A stretch of 34,992 bases of DNA, taken from NCBI GenBank assembly GCA_949742505.1, contig CATJPU010000194.1, forward strand, positions 1 to 34,992. The letters are read 5' to 3'. Both the position numbers and the translations under genes were made by a program. Position 1 is the first letter of the stretch. Each line of letters opens with the position of its first letter. The notes under the pieces were generated by a model. It made no database searches. It was given only the letters and a program-made list of their open reading frames with translations, and was not told where the DNA came from. Origin of the DNA: an uncultured Lachnospiraceae bacterium (lineage in GTDB: Bacteria; Bacillota; Clostridia; Lachnospirales; Lachnospiraceae). Below are positions 18,581 to 26,095 of this stretch, piece after piece.

Positions 18581-19666
18581 TTATCGGCGAAGCGGACATT
18601 TTCCGGTAGAATTCCGGATAACAAGCCGGGGCTCATATTCCAGCCGGATGATATAATCAGGCTGGTCTTCGTCATTTTTCCTGCTGTTTTTCCGGTAGAT
18701 CATGTCTACGGCTTCTTCGCCCTTTTTCATGGAAGCATGCTCGATGGTAGTCAGGGAAAGCTGAGGCATGGCAGAGAGGGCAACGTTGTCAAATCCGCAA
18801 ACAGAATAATCATGAGGAACCTTATATCCATGGCCGGCTATGGCTGCCATGATACCAAAAGCCGCCGTATCATTGTTGCCGATGAACGCGGTGGAGGGGG
18901 TTCCTTTTTTTAATGCTTTTTCCGTCAAATCATAGGCATTCTGATATTCTGCGCTTTCGGCAGGATATTGTTCAAAAGCAGGCTGGGTCTGATACAGAAC
19001 TTCTATCTGTTCTGTGGGGATTCCATGGTTCCGGAAACTTGCTTTCACGCCTTCAAGTCTGTGAGCACGTCCGATTTCCTTCTTGTTAATCGGAGTAGAG
19101 ATGTAAGAAATATGAGTATGCCCAAGGGAAATTAAGTGGTTACCTATGAGATATCCGGGTTTGGCGCTGTCAAGTTCTACGGAATCAAACCGGCAGGCGG
19201 AAGGCTTATCGCCTACCGATATAATAGGTATCTGACGGGAAAGGAGATTCATCTTCTGAACTTCTGTAACGGGATAGAGGGAAATAATTCCGGCCAGATT
19301 ATTTTTTTCAAGCATGTCCAAATAGAGTTGCTCTGTCTGGGCGCTGCGGAAGGTGGTAACAGTGAATACCGTATAATGGTAGATTTCCGCACGTTTGATA
19401 ATTGAGTGAAGCATCATAGAATAATATCCGCCGGAGAGTCTGGGGCAGAATACGATTATGCTCTCGGATAAGGTCTGCTCTTTTTTTATCTCCCTGGGAT
19501 AGGATTTGCGGTATCCCATAGAGAGCGCAGTTTCCCGAACCTTTAAAATGGTTTCTTCTGTAAAGGATACGTTAGGCCGTTCACTAAGAATCATAGACAC
19601 CGTAGACTGGGAAATGTCCAGCGCCTCGGCAATATCGCGGGTGGTAACTTTTTTTCGTTTTCCCAA
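18581..19666 (-). CDS. LacI-family transcriptional regulator
   Basis: VTTRDIAEALDISQSTVSMILSERPNVSFTEETILKVRETALSMGYR HTH; periplasmic-binding-like C-terminal domain DYSVCGFDNVALSAMPQLSLTTIEH. Confidence 0.95.
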   Translation of the reverse strand: MGKRKKVTTRDIAEALDISQSTVSMILSERPNVSFTEETILKVRETALSMGYRKSYPREIKKEQTLSESIIVFCPRLSGGYYSMMLHSIIKRAEIYHYTVFTVTTFRSAQTEQLYLDMLEKNNLAGIISLYPVTEVQKMNLLSRQIPIISVGDKPSACRFDSVELDSAKPGYLIGNHLISLGHTHISYISTPINKKEIGRAHRLEGVKASFRNHGIPTEQIEVLYQTQPAFEQYPAESAEYQNAYDLTEKALKKGTPSTAFIGNNDTAAFGIMAAIAGHGYKVPHDYSVCGFDNVALSAMPQLSLTTIEHASMKKGEEAVDMIYRKNSRKNDEDQPDYIIRLEYEPRLVIRNSTGKCPLRR

Positions 19667-19725
19667 AATGGCACCTCCTGAGCGTATTTTCTATTTGTAA
19701 TTGATTTATTTTGATTATTAACAAT

Positions 19726-19893
19726 GCGTTAATCAAAGGCTTGATTGATTAGTAATATTATAGCTTTGATTAATCGCAGGGTCAAGTATGGATTGAATCG
19801 TTTACCAGCAACCCTGTGAATAATAACAAGGAATTTCTTAAAATATCGTACTTTATAATTGCCGCGCTGCTTATTGACAATGGGATTAATCAA
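19726..19893. promoter_or_regulatory. Cluster of GATTAATC-type operator-like sites between divergent lacI-type and gpsA-like genes
   Basis: GCGTTAATCAAA (19726-19737), TTTGATTAATCGC (from 19765), GATTAATCAAA (from 19884), the last directly downstream of TTGACA (19874-19879). Confidence 0.55.
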
Positions 19894-20034
19894 ATAATAA
19901 AAATTAACGGAATCGGCTTTTTTCTTTTACCATAACGAATTTGCCTTATTTGACAGAGGAGGATAAAAATGCTTTAATCGTGGTAACAGATAAACCTGAT
20001 TACAATGAATGAAAATGAGCAGGAGGATGAAAGA

Positions 20035-21096
20035 ATGAGCGTTATTACTTTTGTATGTGCAGGGCAGATGAATTCAGCAATTACATTTCCGGCGTTCGAG
20101 AACGGACATGAAGTGCGTCTGGTAGGTTCGCCGCTGGACAGGGAAATTATTGAGGGACTTAAGAAGGATAATTACCATATTACGTTAAAACGCACGCTGC
20201 ATGAGGGAATCAAATATTATCAGATTGAGGAGCTTAAAGAAGCTTTAGAGGGAGCGGAACTGGTACTGGGAGGAGTCAGCAGTTTCGGGCTTGACTGGTT
20301 CTGTGATGAGATTCTTCCGGTGCTGCCGGAAGAAGTTCCGGTTCTTACAGTAACGAAGGGAATGGTGGACAGGGAAGACGGCACGCTGGTTCCTTATCCG
20401 GAAATATTTGCAGAGAGGCAGCCGGAAGGGAAGCGTTTGAATTTGAATGCTGTCGGAGGACCTTGCACGAGTTATGAGCTGGCGGACCATGATGACAGTC
20501 ATGTAGCGTTCTGTGGTAAGAATGTGGAAACACTGAAGTTTATCAAATCCTTGCTGGAAACCGATTATTATCATATCAGTCTTTCGACGGACGTGACAGG
20601 CGTGGAATGCGCAGTTGCCTTAAAGAATGCCTATGCGCTTGGCGTAACGCTGGCTGTGGGAATGGCGGAAAAACGAGATGGAAAAATCGGAGCGCAGCAT
20701 TATAATTCTCAGGCAGCTCTCTTCGGTCAAAGTGTGAAGGAAATGGGAAAACTGCTCGATATTATTGGCGGAAAGCCAGAGAATCTGATTCATGGAGTAG
20801 GGGACTTGTATGTGACGGTATTCGGTGGAAGAACCAGAAAGATAGGTACTCTGCTTGGAAGAGGATTAAGCTTTGAAGAGGCAATGGAGGAATTAAAGGG
20901 CGTAACTCTGGAATCCATTGTAATCGCCACAAGAACAGCCAGAGCTGTAAAGAAGATGGCAGAAAGAAATGTGATATTCCTGGATGATTTCCCGCTGCTG
21001 ATGCATATTGATACATTAATTAATGAGGGTGCAGAGGTCAATATTCCATGGAAGACTTTTACATGGGAGGATTTTGGAAAAGTAGGCGAAGTCTAA
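20035..21096 (+). CDS. GpsA-like NAD(P)-dependent glycerol-3-phosphate dehydrogenase family protein, atypical
   Basis: Rossmann N-terminus VITFVCAGQMNSAITFPAFENGHEVRLVG; GVECAVALKNAYALGVTLAVGM and HGVGDLYVTVFGGRTRKIGTLLGRG resemble the GpsA C-terminal domain. Start moved to ATG 20035 behind aggagg. Confidence 0.75.
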   Translation: MSVITFVCAGQMNSAITFPAFENGHEVRLVGSPLDREIIEGLKKDNYHITLKRTLHEGIKYYQIEELKEALEGAELVLGGVSSFGLDWFCDEILPVLPEEVPVLTVTKGMVDREDGTLVPYPEIFAERQPEGKRLNLNAVGGPCTSYELADHDDSHVAFCGKNVETLKFIKSLLETDYYHISLSTDVTGVECAVALKNAYALGVTLAVGMAEKRDGKIGAQHYNSQAALFGQSVKEMGKLLDIIGGKPENLIHGVGDLYVTVFGGRTRKIGTLLGRGLSFEEAMEELKGVTLESIVIATRTARAVKKMAERNVIFLDDFPLLMHIDTLINEGAEVNIPWKTFTWEDFGKVGEV

Positions 21097-21187
21097 ATGA
21101 AAATAGGAAACAAGTATCAAAAACCTCCATTTACAGATAATAGTATTGCTGAATTATGAACATCTGCAGATGGAAGGGTTTATTTCC

Positions 21188-21300
21188 GCGAGCAACGAGC
21201 CAAGCGGGCATGATGCGCATTTGGCGACTGCCGCGAGGGTCAAATACCCCGCTGCTGTGCAGCGCTACAAGCTTGATGCCTCGTTGCTTGCAGCGGGTCT
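21188..21300. repeat. Palindromic intergenic element
   Basis: CGAGCAACGAG (from 21190) pairs with CTCGTTGCTTG (from 21280); internal CCAAGCGGGCATGATGCGCATTTGG also partly self-complementary. Confidence 0.45.
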
Positions 21301-21409
21301 TTGACTATATGAATGCAACAGAAAATTGTATGTAGAATTGCCTAAAATACAGCAGGCTTCTGGGAGTATTCGCAAAAGCCTGAATGAAATAAATAATGAG
21401 TAAAAAAGT

Positions 21410-21679
21410 CTATTTGTCATAATTTAATATACCGCCGTTTTTGGAGTATTCCATAATCAATTTGGAATTGGCTTCCACAAGCTTTTGAAAACGGTCCAGT
21501 TCTTTGTCATTGAAACCGACTACATTGTCCCATTTATAATCCGGCAGTTTACACATGGCCTTTAGGAGCCCTTTTCTTTTGTCTTTTTTCTTTACAACTA
21601 CATCGACGGTTTTGTCATCATGCATCTCTGAATGAGTAATTTCCGTGTCATCATGTAATTTGATAAATGGATATAACAT
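21410..21679 (-). CDS. Small hypothetical protein (89 aa from the preferred start)
   Basis: Start MLYPFIKLHDDTEITHSEMHDD preceded by AGGGGGAATCTCT on the minus strand; the track ORF begins further upstream. Confidence 0.65.
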   Translation of the reverse strand: MLYPFIKLHDDTEITHSEMHDDKTVDVVVKKKDKRKGLLKAMCKLPDYKWDNVVGFNDKELDRFQKLVEANSKLIMEYSKNGGILNYDK

Positions 21680-21801
21680 AGAGATTCCCCCTTTTTTGTT
21701 TCTATTATAAGTCACATATTCTGTCTGCGTCAACGAAATAATTTATCAGAATATTTCATTGTATATCTGCGCATTCTAAGAAAGAAAGGAGTGTGTATAG
21801 G

Positions 21802-22032
21802 ATGAAAATGCAGTCGGGAGATTATACTCAGACCAAGGACGCCTATGAGGGTAACCGGGAATCTTCTATTTATGAGGATTCACCGATTCCTTCCGATAAG
21901 AAGCCGGGAAAAGATACTTATGAAAATTCCGCTTCAGATATTATGCCCAAGGGTGCTCCTGATGGCCATGCGGCCGTCTCACAAGCTATACCGGACGAAG
22001 TGCCAAGGCGCGACGGGCCGGGAGGAGAGTAG
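21802..22032 (+). CDS. Small hydrophilic, probably disordered hypothetical protein
   Basis: MKMQSGDYTQTKDAYEGNRESSIYEDSPIPSDKK...; RBS aaagga; terminator at the stop codon. Confidence 0.5.
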   Translation: MKMQSGDYTQTKDAYEGNRESSIYEDSPIPSDKKPGKDTYENSASDIMPKGAPDGHAAVSQAIPDEVPRRDGPGGE

Positions 22033-22052
22033 CCAGTATGGCTGCTCTTTTT
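22026..22052 (+). terminator. Rho-independent terminator
   Basis: GAGTAGCC-AGTAT-GGCTGCTC followed by TTTTT, overlapping the stop codon of the small ORF. Confidence 0.7.
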
Positions 22053-22088
22053 GTCATATAGGAAACTTTGTTTCCTATATGACAAAAA
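22048..22088. repeat. Perfect 19-bp inverted repeat with 3-nt loop
   Basis: TTTTTGTCATATAGGAAAC-TTT-GTTTCCTATATGACAAAAA. Confidence 0.8.
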
Positions 22089-22252
22089 CTCTCCGGGAGG
22101 ATGCGCACTTTCCAATGGCTGCGCATTTGTATGGAAAAGAATATGATGTTTTTATTTTTGCAAAATGTAAATATAATAAACATTTATATATAATACAAGG
22201 TGAAAAAACATATAATTATATTCAAAATGTAAAAATAAATAAAAATTAAGTA

Positions 22253-22281
22253 TTGACAGATACAGAGGAGTCATTTATAAT
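22253..22281 (+). promoter_or_regulatory. Consensus sigma-A promoter for the sorC-araM cluster
   Basis: TTGACA (22253-22258), 17-nt spacer, TATAAT (22276-22281), then ggagag RBS and ATG 22305. Confidence 0.85.
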
Positions 22282-22304
22282 AAAATCACAGGAGAGATAA
22301 CCGT

Positions 22305-23255
22305 ATGAAAAAGATAATTGATGATGCCCGTCTGATGATTAAGGTATGTGATTTGTATTATAATCAGAATGCCAGCCAGCAGGAGATTGGGAAGCAGCTT
22401 GGGCTGTCAAGGCCGACTGTCGCGCGGCTTTTGACATCTGCCAGAGAACAGAATATTGTGCAGATTAAGATTCCGGGTCTGGATACGATAGAGCACTGGG
22501 AATTAGAACAGAAGCTGGAAAGGCTTTATGGACTTCGCGAGGTGCTGGTTGTGAACTGCGGGGATTCGGGTGAGGACTTAGAGACGGCTCTTGGGAGTGC
22601 GGCGGCCGGGTATTTACAATATTTGATTCGGGACGGCGATATTGTAGGAGTGTCCATGGGTTCAACGCTTTATCATATGACCTCATCTCTGGTGAACCCG
22701 AAGGCGGAGAATGTTACCTTTGTTCCGCTGATTGGAGGAATGGGGAGACTTCGGACGGAGCTTCATGCCAACAGTCTTGCAGAGAGTATGGCCAGGTTTT
22801 ATGGAGGAGTATTTGTTCCGCTTCATGCGCCCGCCAGGGTGTCCGGCAGACAGATTCGGGATGAGCTGATGCGGGAGGAAAGTCTTTTGTCTGCTATTGG
22901 ATTATTTAGACGGCTGGATGTTGCGCTGGTTGGAATAGGTTATCCGAATGAAGAGTCGGCGATACAGGCAACCGGGTATTTCAAGGAGAACGAGATAGAC
23001 TCTCTGATTGAGAGAAATGCCGCGGGAGAGCTGTGTATGCAGTTTTACGATGAGACCGGGGAGACGGCCGCCTTTCGCAATGACAATTTGGTAATCGGTA
23101 TTGACATACATAAGCTGCGGAAGATTCCGCGGACAGTAGGAATAGCCGGCGGACTCTGGAAACTTCCGGCAATCCGGGGAGCGATTCGGGGAAGATATAT
23201 TAATACATTAATTACAGATGTTCAGTGTGCAGAGGCGCTGGCGTCTGAAGAATAA
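22305..23255 (+). CDS. SorC/DeoR-type sugar-binding transcriptional regulator
   Basis: YYNQNASQQEIGKQLGLSRPTVARLLTSAREQNIVQIKI HTH; sugar-binding domain with GDIVGVSMGSTLYHM, VTFVPLIGGMG. Confidence 0.93.
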   Translation: MKKIIDDARLMIKVCDLYYNQNASQQEIGKQLGLSRPTVARLLTSAREQNIVQIKIPGLDTIEHWELEQKLERLYGLREVLVVNCGDSGEDLETALGSAAAGYLQYLIRDGDIVGVSMGSTLYHMTSSLVNPKAENVTFVPLIGGMGRLRTELHANSLAESMARFYGGVFVPLHAPARVSGRQIRDELMREESLLSAIGLFRRLDVALVGIGYPNEESAIQATGYFKENEIDSLIERNAAGELCMQFYDETGETAAFRNDNLVIGIDIHKLRKIPRTVGIAGGLWKLPAIRGAIRGRYINTLITDVQCAEALASEE

Positions 23256-23286
23256 TACATGCATAACGATGCAGGGAGGTATGATT

Positions 23287-24465
23287 ATGAATGAGATTCT
23301 TAACATGACAATCAATGAAATGCCGCGGACAGAATTTGACTGTTCCTGCGGACGCCGTCACAATTTCGGCGTTCACGATATGGCGATTGGAAAGGGCGCT
23401 ATCGAAGAGCTGCCTAAGATTGCGGAGCCTTTTAAAGAGGATAAGATTCTGGTGGTATTTGATAACAACACTTATGAAGTGGCGGGAAAGAAAGCGGTTC
23501 GGCTGTTGAAGGAACATGGTTTTCATGTGAAGGAGCTTTTGTTTGACGTGGGAGGAGACATTCTTCTTCCGGATGAGAAGACGCTGGGAAGGATTCTTCA
23601 GGAACACGATATGGATGTAAAACTGATGATTGCAGTTGGCTCGGGAGTGCTGAATGATTCTGTGAAATTTGTAACTTCACGTACGAAGATTCCCTATATT
23701 ATCGTTGCAACGGCGCCTTCGATGGACGGTTATGTTGCTGACGGTGCGCCGATTATTTCCCAGGGATACAAGTATTCGCCGGTTGCGCATTTAACTTATG
23801 GGCTGGTGGGGGATACGGATATCCTGCAGACAGCTCCTCAGGACTTGATTCAGGCAGGTTACGGAGACGTGATCGGCAAGATTACGGCCCTTGCAGACTG
23901 GGATTTGGCGGTGAAGGCAAATGGCGATTACCGGTGCGATACCTGTGTAACGCTGGTGCGGAAGGCGCTGGATGCATGTTTTGCTAAGGCGGAAGGATTG
24001 AAAGAGAGGAACGGCGAGTCTCTGGGGGCGCTGATGGAGGCGCTGACCCTTACAGGAGTTGCCATGGCGTTAATTAATATCTCAAGGCCCGCGTCCGGGG
24101 CGGAGCATATGCTGTCCCACTTCTGGGAAATGGATTCCATTGCTAAGGGTGAGAATCCGCACCATCATGGGATTCAGGTAGGCGTCGCAACGCCGGTGAT
24201 TGCCAGATTCTTTGAGGAACTGGAAGATATACTGCCGGAAGGAACGAAGGAACAGTGTCCGTCTCATGAGGAGATTGAACGTCTGCTTGCCAAAGGCGGA
24301 GCGCCGGTCAGCCCGAAGGAGATTGGCATTTCCAGAGAATTATTCCATGAGAGTCTGCTGAAAGGTTACAGTGTGAGACCGAGATATTCAGTGATGCAGT
24401 TTGCAAAGGAACATGGCCGCTTAGAGGAGATTGCAGATAAGATTACGAAGGAAATCTACGGATAA
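23287..24465 (+). CDS. egsA: sn-glycerol-1-phosphate dehydrogenase (AraM/EgsA family)
   Basis: IAVGSGVLNDSVKFVTSRTKIPYIIVATAPSMDGYVADGAPI, QAGYGDVIGKITALADWDLA, SGAEHMLSHFWEM, HHGIQVGVAT. Start moved to ATG 23287 behind gggagg. Confidence 0.88.
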   Translation: MNEILNMTINEMPRTEFDCSCGRRHNFGVHDMAIGKGAIEELPKIAEPFKEDKILVVFDNNTYEVAGKKAVRLLKEHGFHVKELLFDVGGDILLPDEKTLGRILQEHDMDVKLMIAVGSGVLNDSVKFVTSRTKIPYIIVATAPSMDGYVADGAPIISQGYKYSPVAHLTYGLVGDTDILQTAPQDLIQAGYGDVIGKITALADWDLAVKANGDYRCDTCVTLVRKALDACFAKAEGLKERNGESLGALMEALTLTGVAMALINISRPASGAEHMLSHFWEMDSIAKGENPHHHGIQVGVATPVIARFFEELEDILPEGTKEQCPSHEEIERLLAKGGAPVSPKEIGISRELFHESLLKGYSVRPRYSVMQFAKEHGRLEEIADKITKEIYG

Positions 24466-24487
24466 TGGATGAAGAAGGGATGAGGAC

Positions 24488-25282
24488 ATGCTGAAGAAAG
24501 AAGAGGCGTTAAAGGGTGTGAAGCTGTTTGTTTTGGATATGGATGGGACGGTATATCTGGGAGAACAGTTGATTGAAGGGGCGCTTGATTTTATCCGTCA
24601 GGTGGAAGCTTCGGAGGACAGAGATTACATTTTCTTTACGAACAATGCCTCCAAAGTGCCTGGGGTCTATGTGGAGAAGTTACATAAGCTGGGACTGGAT
24701 GTAGAGGAAAGCAAGGTTGTAACGGCAGGAGATGTGTGCGCAGAGTTTCTGAAAGTACATTATCCGGGAGCGGGGGTGTATCTGAATGGTACGCCGGTTC
24801 TGGAAGAGAATTGGAAGGCAAGGGGCATTCGACTTGTGGAGGAGGAACCGGATGTTGCGGTGCAGAGCTTTGACACTACGCTGACTTACCATAAGCTGGA
24901 ACGAATCTGTCATTATGTGAGAAATGGTGTTCCGTTTATTGCTACGCATATGGATACGAATTGTCCGACGGAGTATGGTTTTATGCCGGACTGCGGCGCC
25001 ATGTGCAGTTTGATTACGGATTCTACCGGCGTGAAGCCTCGTTTCTTAGGGAAACCATGGAAAGAGACGGTGGAGATGATTACGGAAATTACCGGCCATG
25101 GGCCTTCTGAAATGGCATTTGTAGGAGACCGGCTGTATACGGATGTGGCAACAGGAGTGAATAACGGAGCGAAAGGATTTCTGGTATTAACCGGAGAGGC
25201 GGATATGCAGACAGTGGCAGAGTCGGAGACAGAACCGACCTGTATCTATGAATCACTTGGAGAGATGAAAAACTATTTGTAG
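24488..25282 (+). CDS. HAD-IIA hydrolase (NagD/AraL-like)
   Basis: LFVLDMDGTVYLGEQLIEGALDFI, FFTNNASKVPGVYVEKLHKLGL, FIATHMDTNCPTEYGFMPDCGAM, FVGDRLYTDVATGVNNGAKGFLVLTGE. Confidence 0.9.
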   Translation: MLKKEEALKGVKLFVLDMDGTVYLGEQLIEGALDFIRQVEASEDRDYIFFTNNASKVPGVYVEKLHKLGLDVEESKVVTAGDVCAEFLKVHYPGAGVYLNGTPVLEENWKARGIRLVEEEPDVAVQSFDTTLTYHKLERICHYVRNGVPFIATHMDTNCPTEYGFMPDCGAMCSLITDSTGVKPRFLGKPWKETVEMITEITGHGPSEMAFVGDRLYTDVATGVNNGAKGFLVLTGEADMQTVAESETEPTCIYESLGEMKNYL

Positions 25283-25294
25283 GAGGATATGAAG

Positions 25295-25732
25295 ATGAAG
25301 ATAGCATTTGGATGCGATCCGAACGCACAGGAGTTTAAATTGCAGCTTATGGAGTATGTGAAGGGATTGGGCCACGAGGTGGGCGATTTCGGAAGCGAGG
25401 ACCCGATTTATGCCAATACGGCCATTGAGGTTGCCAAAGCAGTTGCGGCAAAAGAGTATGACAGAGGAATCGTAGTCTGCGGAACCGGTATCGGCGTATC
25501 AATTGCAGCCAACAAAGTGAAGGGCGCTTACGCAGCATGTATTCATGACGTATACCAGGCACAGAGAGCAGAGCTTTCCAATCATGCCAATGTAATTTCC
25601 ATGGGTTCACAGGTAATCGGGATTCAGCTTGCCAAAGAGCTGGTAAAAGAATACCTGTCAGTAGAATGGGACCCGAACTGCAGGTCAGTGGATAAGGTCC
25701 AGAGAATCATAGACTTTGAGAATGAACAGTAA
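25295..25732 (+). CDS. RpiB/LacA/LacB-family sugar-phosphate isomerase
   Basis: MKIAFGCDPNAQEFKLQLMEYVKGLGHEVGDFG, RGIVVCGTGIGVSIAANKVKGAYAACIHD, LSNHANVISMGSQVIG. Start 25295 better spaced from ggagg than 25289. Confidence 0.9.
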   Translation: MKIAFGCDPNAQEFKLQLMEYVKGLGHEVGDFGSEDPIYANTAIEVAKAVAAKEYDRGIVVCGTGIGVSIAANKVKGAYAACIHDVYQAQRAELSNHANVISMGSQVIGIQLAKELVKEYLSVEWDPNCRSVDKVQRIIDFENEQ

Positions 25733-25769
25733 TATTTTATGATACTGTTCACTGGGCGGCTGGTAAACA

Positions 25770-25951
25770 GCGAATTGAATCAGGATACGCTCTCTAAGCA
25801 GACAATTCAGAAGCGTTTTTAATGGAGATGAAATAGCGACTTACCGAGACTTGGGCACGAAGGCATTCCTGAGTGGCTTAGTCTCGGTTAGTCGGTAGTT
25901 CATCGGAATGTTGCTTCGTCTGATTAGAGAGTGTATCCTGATTCAATTTGC
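25770..25951 (+). ncRNA. Candidate multicopy structured RNA / folded element, copy 2
   Basis: 28-bp closing stem GCGAATTGAATCAGGATACGCTCTCTAA / TTAGAGAGTGTATCCTGATTCAATTTGC, compensatory relative to copy 1; ACCGAGAC/GTCTCGGT; invariant CGAAGGCATTCCTGAG; same 182-nt length. Confidence 0.6.
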
Positions 25952-25986
25952 GTCCTCCAGGCGATGTGTGAACTTTTACTTTTTGG

Positions 25987-26026
25987 GAGCCGGAGGTTGA
26001 TAAACCTTCGGCTCTTTACATTTTAT
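25987..26026 (+). terminator. Rho-independent-terminator-like hairpin
   Basis: GAGCCGGAGGTT-GATA-AACCTTCGGCTC followed by TTTACATTTT. Confidence 0.75.
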
Positions 26027-26095
26027 GTATCAAAGTGTAATATATTATGTAGAGAATGAGGACGGTTTATGAACAGGTTCAGGGGGTGATTCGGT

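Noticed and set aside
18015-18599. 194-aa minus-strand ORF opposite the beta-phosphoglucomutase-like HAD gene
   Set aside because: Antisense to clear HAD motifs; no independent support.
22305-25732. Considered a bacterial archaeal-type lipid synthesis cluster because of G1P dehydrogenase
   Set aside because: No prenyltransferase or other lipid gene is adjacent; SorC regulator and RpiB-like isomerase point to sugar-phosphate metabolism instead.
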